A program made the position numbers and the translations under genes. Positions 60,268 through 64,000 of a stretch of 64,000 nucleotides of DNA are shown here, in pieces. Location: contig CALHBF010000013.1 in assembly GCA_937931205.1 (NCBI GenBank), forward strand, positions 219,484 through 283,483. Direction: 5' to 3'. The notes beneath the pieces are model-generated. The model worked only from the letters and a program-made list of their open reading frames with translations. It was not told the DNA's origin and did not search any database. Origin of the DNA: an uncultured Bacteriovoracaceae bacterium (GTDB lineage: Bacteria; Bdellovibrionota; Bacteriovoracia; Bacteriovoracales; Bacteriovoracaceae). The first letter of the stretch is position 1. Every line of letters starts with the position of its first letter.

Positions 60268-61698
60268 ATGCAAGATATCAAGGTTTACAACAATCTCATC
60301 CGTAAGAAAGAAACGTTTAAGACGATCGAAGCAGGAAAAGTAAAATTCTATTCTTGCGGGCCGACGACTTACGATTTCCTTCACATCGGAAATGCTCGTG
60401 CTCTTGTGGTGGGAGATCTTTTCCACCGAGTGCTTAAAGCTTTTGGTTATGATGTAACGTTCGTTCGCAACTTCACAGATGTTGATGATAAAATTATTGA
60501 ACGCGCTCATAAAGAAGGACGTGGTGCTATTGAGCATGCGGCCCTGTTTGTTGAAGAGTGTAAGATTGATATGGAATCTCTCGGTATGGAGCCGGCGACT
60601 CATACACCTAAGGTGAGCGAGACGATGCCTGAGATCATTGAGATGATTCAAGATATCATCAAGAATGGTAAAGGGTATGAGGTTAGTGGAGAAGTTTTCT
60701 TTGAAGTTCCCAAGTTTGCTGACTATGGAAAACTTTCTAAGAAAGATCTCGATTCACTTCAACACGGAGTGCGTGTAGAAGTTGATTCAAAGAAAAGAAA
60801 TCCAGCAGATTTCGTTTTATGGAAACCTGCTAAAGATGGGGAGCCATCTTGGGATTCTCCATGGGGTAAAGGACGTCCAGGCTGGCACATTGAGTGTTCA
60901 GCGATGGCCAAAAAATTCTTAGGTCCAACGCTGGATCTTCACCATGGTGGAGTGGATCTGATGTTCCCGCATCATGAGAATGAAATTGCGCAATCAGAAG
61001 CAGCTAATAATTGTCCTTTCTGTAATACATGGGCCCACAACGAGTTCTTAAACTTTGGTTCTGAGAAGATGAGTAAGTCTCTTGGTAACGTGGTTAAAAT
61101 TCGTGATTTTGTGAATATGTATGGTGGTCAGGTTCTTCGCCACGTTCTTCTTTCTGTGCACTACCGTGCACGTCTGGAGTGGAGTGAAGAAGTCATTCAG
61201 AAGGCGATTGAAGAGATTAAGCGAATTCATGAGTTCGTGATTGATGTTCGTACTTGGAACTCAGCAGTTGCCGGCGAAGTTGATCAGGAGATCAATAAAC
61301 TTTTTGATAAGTTTAAATATGAGCTAACCAATGACTTCAACTCTGCTGGAGCAATGGGCCACTTCTTCTCGATGATTCGTTACGTGAAGGGGAAGAAGGA
61401 TTCAATTTCAAAAGAGACATTATCTCGTGTGCATGAAGTGATTAACTTTGTTGCTGACTCATTAGGACTCGTTGCCCGCGATCCGCAATCGGTGCTTAGC
61501 AAATTAGAGGAACTTGAGCGCGCTAACATCGATGTGGATGTTGATGAGTCTTGGGTTCTAGGACTGATCGAGGAGCGTAAAGTTGCTAAGGCCACGAAAA
61601 ATTGGGCCCGTGCAGATGAGATCAGAAAAGAGCTAGCAGCTTCGAGGGTGATCCTTAAGGATAATCCGGACGGCTCAACAGAGTGGAAAATCCAGTAA
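60268..61698 (+). CDS. cysS: Cysteinyl-tRNA synthetase
   Basis: 476 residues. Class I: 'YSCGPTTYDFLHIGNARALV' (zinc Cys, HIGN), 'MAKKFLGPTLDLHHGGVDLMFPHHENEIAQSEA', 'KMSKSLGN'. All zinc ligands are visible. Cotranscribed with gltX. Confidence 0.97.
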   Translation: MQDIKVYNNLIRKKETFKTIEAGKVKFYSCGPTTYDFLHIGNARALVVGDLFHRVLKAFGYDVTFVRNFTDVDDKIIERAHKEGRGAIEHAALFVEECKIDMESLGMEPATHTPKVSETMPEIIEMIQDIIKNGKGYEVSGEVFFEVPKFADYGKLSKKDLDSLQHGVRVEVDSKKRNPADFVLWKPAKDGEPSWDSPWGKGRPGWHIECSAMAKKFLGPTLDLHHGGVDLMFPHHENEIAQSEAANNCPFCNTWAHNEFLNFGSEKMSKSLGNVVKIRDFVNMYGGQVLRHVLLSVHYRARLEWSEEVIQKAIEEIKRIHEFVIDVRTWNSAVAGEVDQEINKLFDKFKYELTNDFNSAGAMGHFFSMIRYVKGKKDSISKETLSRVHEVINFVADSLGLVARDPQSVLSKLEELERANIDVDVDESWVLGLIEERKVAKATKNWARADEIRKELAASRVILKDNPDGSTEWKIQ

Positions 61699-61703
61699 AC
61701 ATT

Positions 61704-61732
61704 ATAGGGTGTCTAGTCATTAGACACCCTAT
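61704..61732 (+). terminator. gltX-cysS terminator
   Basis: 12-bp stem ATAGGGTGTCTA / TAGACACCCTAT with loop GTCAT; no T-run immediately, but a T-rich stretch a few bases on. Confidence 0.75.
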
Positions 61733-61833
61733 CAGACCTCATTTTTAATCCCAATCTTAAAATATTCTTCAGAGAATGGCCTTGAAAAGCCTCGCATGGT
61801 ACATCTTCATCAATTTACATGAGGAGAAACCAT

Positions 61834-62796
61834 ATGAAACTTCTAATTGGACTAATGTCAGTCATGTTCTCAGTAGGTGCTTTTGCCGATGCTGGTGAAT
61901 CTCGCCACTTCAACATCAGTGACTCTACAACGTATATCGATACTATTCTTCGTGGTGAGAAAACTCACACTGAATACGAAAACAGACACGTTCGCACAAC
62001 TTGTACACGTCAAGAAGTTGAGTACAGAACAGTTTGTACTTCTGCTCCTCGCCACCCATACCCAGGTCCACACTATCCAGGACACGGTTATCCAGGCCCA
62101 GGTCCTAGATACCCTCATGGCGGCGGTACTGTTTGTCAGACAGTTCCTCATTACAGAACAGTTATCTACCCTTGTACAAAAACGGAAACAGTTTCTTATG
62201 AAGTTAAGGACTATGATGTTGAAGCAAGAGTATCAATCAACGTAACAAACGCTTCTGCTTTTAAAGATGTTCGTGGAACTTTAAGCGCTCACTTAAGCGG
62301 AGATAATCTTTATCTTAAAGCTTCTGGTTCAAAGAACTATTTCGTAATGCTTAAAAACAGAAACACAAAATCTCGCATCACAAACGGTGTGAAGTTTCTT
62401 GATGTGAATTTTGAAGTTGAATTAGTGAAAGCTGCTCCAGCTCTTTCAAATCTTTCTCTTTCTAATTTAAAAGTTGAAGATAATGGAAATGCTCTAGGCT
62501 TTAATGTTGGAACAAATGATCTTAATGATTTTGCCATTGAACTTAAAATCGTAAAAAACAAACTTATCGGAAGCGATAACGTTGTTATCGACAGAGAGCT
62601 TGCAAATCACGAAGTAGAAATCACTGGAAGCAACAACCGTGCACGTATCGATTTCTCAAGAATCAACGTAGAACTTCGTGGTGGTAAATTTGATATTACT
62701 GCAAGCATTGCTTACAAAGGTAAGGGAGTACTTCTTAACGATTTAGATTTCCCGAATCTTAAAGCTTCTCGTAGTCTTACTTTTAAAGCTCGTTAG
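61834..62796 (+). CDS. Secreted protein with Pro/Gly/His-rich segment
   Basis: 320 residues from the ATG at 61834; GAGGAG at 61821 sets it. Signal peptide to AFA. A Cys-containing patch (TCTRQEVEYRTVC) flanks about 25 residues of Pro/Gly/Tyr/His repeats (HPYPGPHYPGHGYPG) that could bind metal or surfaces. The C-terminal beta-rich part has no known family. Followed by a strong terminator and palindromic repeat. Confidence 0.7.
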   Translation: MKLLIGLMSVMFSVGAFADAGESRHFNISDSTTYIDTILRGEKTHTEYENRHVRTTCTRQEVEYRTVCTSAPRHPYPGPHYPGHGYPGPGPRYPHGGGTVCQTVPHYRTVIYPCTKTETVSYEVKDYDVEARVSINVTNASAFKDVRGTLSAHLSGDNLYLKASGSKNYFVMLKNRNTKSRITNGVKFLDVNFEVELVKAAPALSNLSLSNLKVEDNGNALGFNVGTNDLNDFAIELKIVKNKLIGSDNVVIDRELANHEVEITGSNNRARIDFSRINVELRGGKFDITASIAYKGKGVLLNDLDFPNLKASRSLTFKAR

Positions 62797-62820
62797 TTTT
62801 TTTTTTCAAATTTTTGAATG

Positions 62821-62847
62821 AGGCCCACTTAGGTGGGCCTTTTTTTT
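62821..62847 (+). terminator. Intrinsic terminator
   Basis: Stem AGGCCCAC / GTGGGCCT, loop TTAG, then eight T. Confidence 0.92.
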
Positions 62848-62874
62848 GGCAAAAGGTAAGGCATACCTTTTGCC
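62848..62874. repeat. Palindromic repeat, copy 3
   Basis: Arms GGCAAAAGGTA / TACCTTTTGCC, loop AGGCA, beginning directly after the T-run of a terminator. One base is missing from each arm relative to copy 2, so pairing is kept. Confidence 0.85.
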
Positions 62875-63044
62875 AATTTAGCCCTGCCTTGAGATTCAGT
62901 CATAGATCTCCTCGATCTCTTTTTCACAAGTAGAAGAAAATCGCAGCTTATCCATGCAATCTTAATTCCCTCAAATGATTTAAATATTAAGCCCGATCCA
63001 AGAGAGAGTCAGTTAGAATAATCTTTTGTCGATGGAGGTATTGA

Positions 63045-63230
63045 ATGAAGTTTCTTCTTCTAACTCTCGTTATGATTTTTTTCACTGCTTGTGCTCATTA
63101 TGAAGGCTATGATCAATCATCTATTTGGGCAGGACATGCTTCTTTAGATGCTGGAGCAGCAGCCGCAAACGCCAACACAAATGCTGGTTTGATGCATATA
63201 CATCACCATGCTCCTGCAGGTATGCCTTGA
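63045..63230 (+). CDS. Small lipoprotein with His-rich tail
   Basis: 61 residues, lipobox FTAC. The mature 45 residues are rich in Ala/Asn, ending 'HIHHHAPAGMP'. GGAGG precedes at correct spacing. Function unknown; the histidines could bind metal. The gap 62875-63044 holds nothing else I can support. Confidence 0.65.
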   Translation: MKFLLLTLVMIFFTACAHYEGYDQSSIWAGHASLDAGAAAANANTNAGLMHIHHHAPAGMP

Positions 63231-63231
63231 T

Positions 63232-63242
63232 GCCAAAAGGTA
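63232..63242. repeat. Palindromic repeat, left half only (copy 4)
   Basis: GCCAAAAGGTA, the left arm of the palindromic repeat, directly after the lipoprotein stop (1 base between). The right arm is absent; TATATCG and a second TATATCG follow. Confidence 0.65.
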
Positions 63243-63289
63243 TATCGTCCTATTGATATATCGTAACTATTTGATTATTCAAAATCTAT

Positions 63290-63353
63290 AGCCTACATAT
63301 TGTACTTTAAAGCCTAAAAAAAAGGCTGATAAGCCTAGAGTTTAGGCTATAAT
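63290..63353 (+). promoter_or_regulatory. Operator array and -10 box of the wHTH gene
   Basis: AGCCTA at 63290, 63311 and 63332, exactly 21 bp apart (two helical turns). The last two pair with AGGCT (63323-63327 and 63344-63348) to form 17-bp palindromes AGCCT-N7-AGGCT. The second palindrome ends in the -10 TATAAT at 63348-63353. The ATG is 6 nt after this -10, so the mRNA is probably leaderless; no Shine-Dalgarno is present. Confidence 0.75.
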
Positions 63354-63359
63354 AGATGA

Positions 63360-63713
63360 ATGATAGAAGCCATATTTGGAAATACGACAGCCGCAAAGAT
63401 TATGCTCTACCTTTTTCATTACGGAGAGGCCTATACCACTGGCATTGCCCAGGATATGGGTATGTCCCGAAGTCAGGTTCAGAATCAATTGGATAAATTT
63501 GAAACCGCTGGAATCTTGGTTAGTAAGTCAATGGGAAGAGTTCGGATTTATAGCTTTAATCCCAAAAGTACTGTTACTAAAAAACTTCGAGAACTTATTC
63601 AGATTTTTTATGACTCAATTCCATTGGAGCAAAAAGAAGAAATGTTCAGTGTGCGCAGAAGACCAAGACGTCGAGGTAAGCCTGTTATCAGTAAGGTAAA
63701 AAATGCGAATTGA
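63360..63713 (+). CDS. Winged-helix regulator (ArsR/MarR-like)
   Basis: 117 residues. Winged-helix DNA-binding: 'TTAAKIMLYLFHYGEAYTTGIAQDMGMSRSQVQNQLDKFETAGILVSKSMGRVRIYSFNP' (recognition helix about 35-50). C-terminus is basic (RRRPRRRG). It resembles small regulators that are paired with a nucleotidyltransferase-type gene. Its operators overlap its own promoter, so it is probably self-repressed. The following gene is a remnant overlapping by 11 bp. Confidence 0.75.
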   Translation: MIEAIFGNTTAAKIMLYLFHYGEAYTTGIAQDMGMSRSQVQNQLDKFETAGILVSKSMGRVRIYSFNPKSTVTKKLRELIQIFYDSIPLEQKEEMFSVRRRPRRRGKPVISKVKNAN

Positions 63714-63860
63714 TTTTAAGAATTGCACTAAAGAGTAGGGTTTGAGCAGGCCATTCTAGTAGCTAAAAAACATCCCGTTAAATTTCATAAAATTGAAGAT
63801 TGGTGTAGAAAAGAAAATGCTGCTGCCATTTTCGAAGAATTCAAAAGAGCTCTAGTTTAA
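63703..63860 (+). pseudogene. Remnant of partner gene of the wHTH regulator
   Basis: ATG at 63703 (overlapping the regulator stop by 11 bp) reads MRIDFKNCTKE then TAG at 63736. In another frame, 63732-63860 reads 42 codons including FEQAILVAKKHPVKF and EDWCRKENAAAIFEEF, then TAA. It looks like the two ends of one gene with the middle missing. I recall similar ends in nucleotidyltransferase-like partners, but this is tentative. Confidence 0.6.
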
Positions 63861-63862
63861 AA

Positions 63863-63877
63863 GGCCAAAAGGTACGG
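63863..63877. repeat. Palindromic repeat, left half only (copy 5)
   Basis: GGCCAAAAGGTACGG, preceded by AA as in copy 2; the right arm is missing. 3 bp after the remnant stop. Confidence 0.7.
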
Positions 63878-63906
63878 CGCTGGATTCAACTTCCTAATGC
63901 AACTCC

Positions 63907-63950
63907 GGCGATTTGAAAAAGGGACACTCTTGTCCTAAATTCAAGTCGCC
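63907..63950. promoter_or_regulatory. Large hairpin before the last gene
   Basis: 11-bp outer stem GGCGATTTGAA / TTCAAGTCGCC (one G-U), inner stem GGGACA / TGTCCT, loop CTCT. The strand 63923-63932 is exactly complementary to 63989-63998 in the next coding start, which could compete with the hairpin. The sequence also resembles an insertion-sequence end. Confidence 0.55.
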
Positions 63951-63975
63951 AAACAAAAAACTAAGGAGTTGTACT

Positions 63976-64000
63976 TTGAAGCAGTACTCAAGAGTGTCTT
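63976..64000 (+). CDS. Start of a gene cut by the window edge
   Basis: TTG at 63976 with AGGAG 7 nt upstream; the 8 visible residues read MKQYSRVS. Too short for identification. Start sequences like this occur in some transposases (IS30-like), and the hairpin upstream is like an IS end, but neither is proof. Confidence 0.35.

Noticed and set aside
61755..61800. TGGCC...GCC stretch resembling a sigma54 promoter
   Set aside because: GG to GC distance is 11, one short of the required spacing.
62930..63044. Short AGATC...GATCT inverted repeat upstream of the small lipoprotein
   Set aside because: Five-bp arms, common by chance.
63241..63272. TATATCG direct repeat after the half palindrome
   Set aside because: Two 7-bp A+T-rich copies only; could be chance.
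1..64000. CRISPR array, tRNA, rRNA, prophage or integrase genes
   Set aside because: I looked for regular repeats and the usual motifs on both strands and saw none.

Overview
The window is a dense, A+T-rich (by eye about 40% G+C) bacterial chromosome segment with about 60 protein genes and no recognisable rRNA or tRNA gene. The mix points to a Gram-negative bacterium with an outer membrane: Pal/CpoB, TatC, HldD, an outer-membrane barrel and many lipoproteins. Orphan flagellar-type genes (FliL, a FliG C-terminal-domain protein), a gliding-type ABC cluster, an L,D-transpeptidase/bactofilin operon, CarD, DksA and a GGDEF protein fit a Bdellovibrio/Bacteriovorax-like lineage. That placement is inference from gene content and style, not a phylogenetic result.

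Layout. 1-2.6 kb: a complex I-like module (NuoB-like, NuoC-NuoD fusion, one-cluster ferredoxin) behind a truncated gene. 2.6-5.3 kb (minus): aat, a ureohydrolase and a 2-hydroxyacid dehydrogenase in an overlapping operon. 5.3-8.5 kb: map, a cysteine-depleted NifU-like protein, a secreted protein, tatC. 8.5-10.5 kb (minus): speB-speE. 10.6-12.8 kb: hldD, a FliG-C paralogue, dksA. 12.9-17.8 kb: a secreted metallopeptidase, two ion transporters, and htpG with a sigma32-type promoter. 17.8-26.1 kb: a one-domain asparaginase-like protein, S1/P1 nuclease, Cys-rich lipoprotein, methylmalonyl-CoA epimerase, rhomboid, fliL and an M16 protease pair. 26-31 kb: the bactofilin operon, then an acidic coiled-coil protein and a diguanylate cyclase. 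31-37.7 kb: a histone H1-like protein, nadE, trmFO, a DMT transporter, a glycosyltransferase and nrnA. 37.7-42.9 kb: a gliding-type ABC transporter cluster. 43-47 kb: nucleotide salvage (tdk, a uracil-PRTase-like gene, hpt) and a GHMP kinase. 47-52 kb (minus): smpB; then pal, a lipoprotein gene, cpoB, tsaD and rsmA. 52.2 kb: a probable sigma54-dependent small RNA. 54.8-57.3 kb: sucC-sucD-ndk. 57.5-61.7 kb: an outer-membrane protein, carD, gltX-cysS. 61.8-64 kb: secreted proteins and an accessory-looking tail.

Most of the window is housekeeping. The least explained signals are these: (i) a short palindromic repeat with 12-bp arms and a 5-nt loop, three full copies and two half copies, with paired arm changes between copies; (ii) a leaderless winged-helix regulator with a phased operator array and an internally deleted partner gene, bracketed by half copies of that repeat; (iii) a sigma54 promoter that reads into a terminator about 90 nt later; (iv) three families that keep their fold but have lost metal-cluster ligands (NuoB-like, ferredoxin, NifU-like); and (v) a 16-bp direct repeat that copies the 3' end of rsmA around a 145-bp segment.
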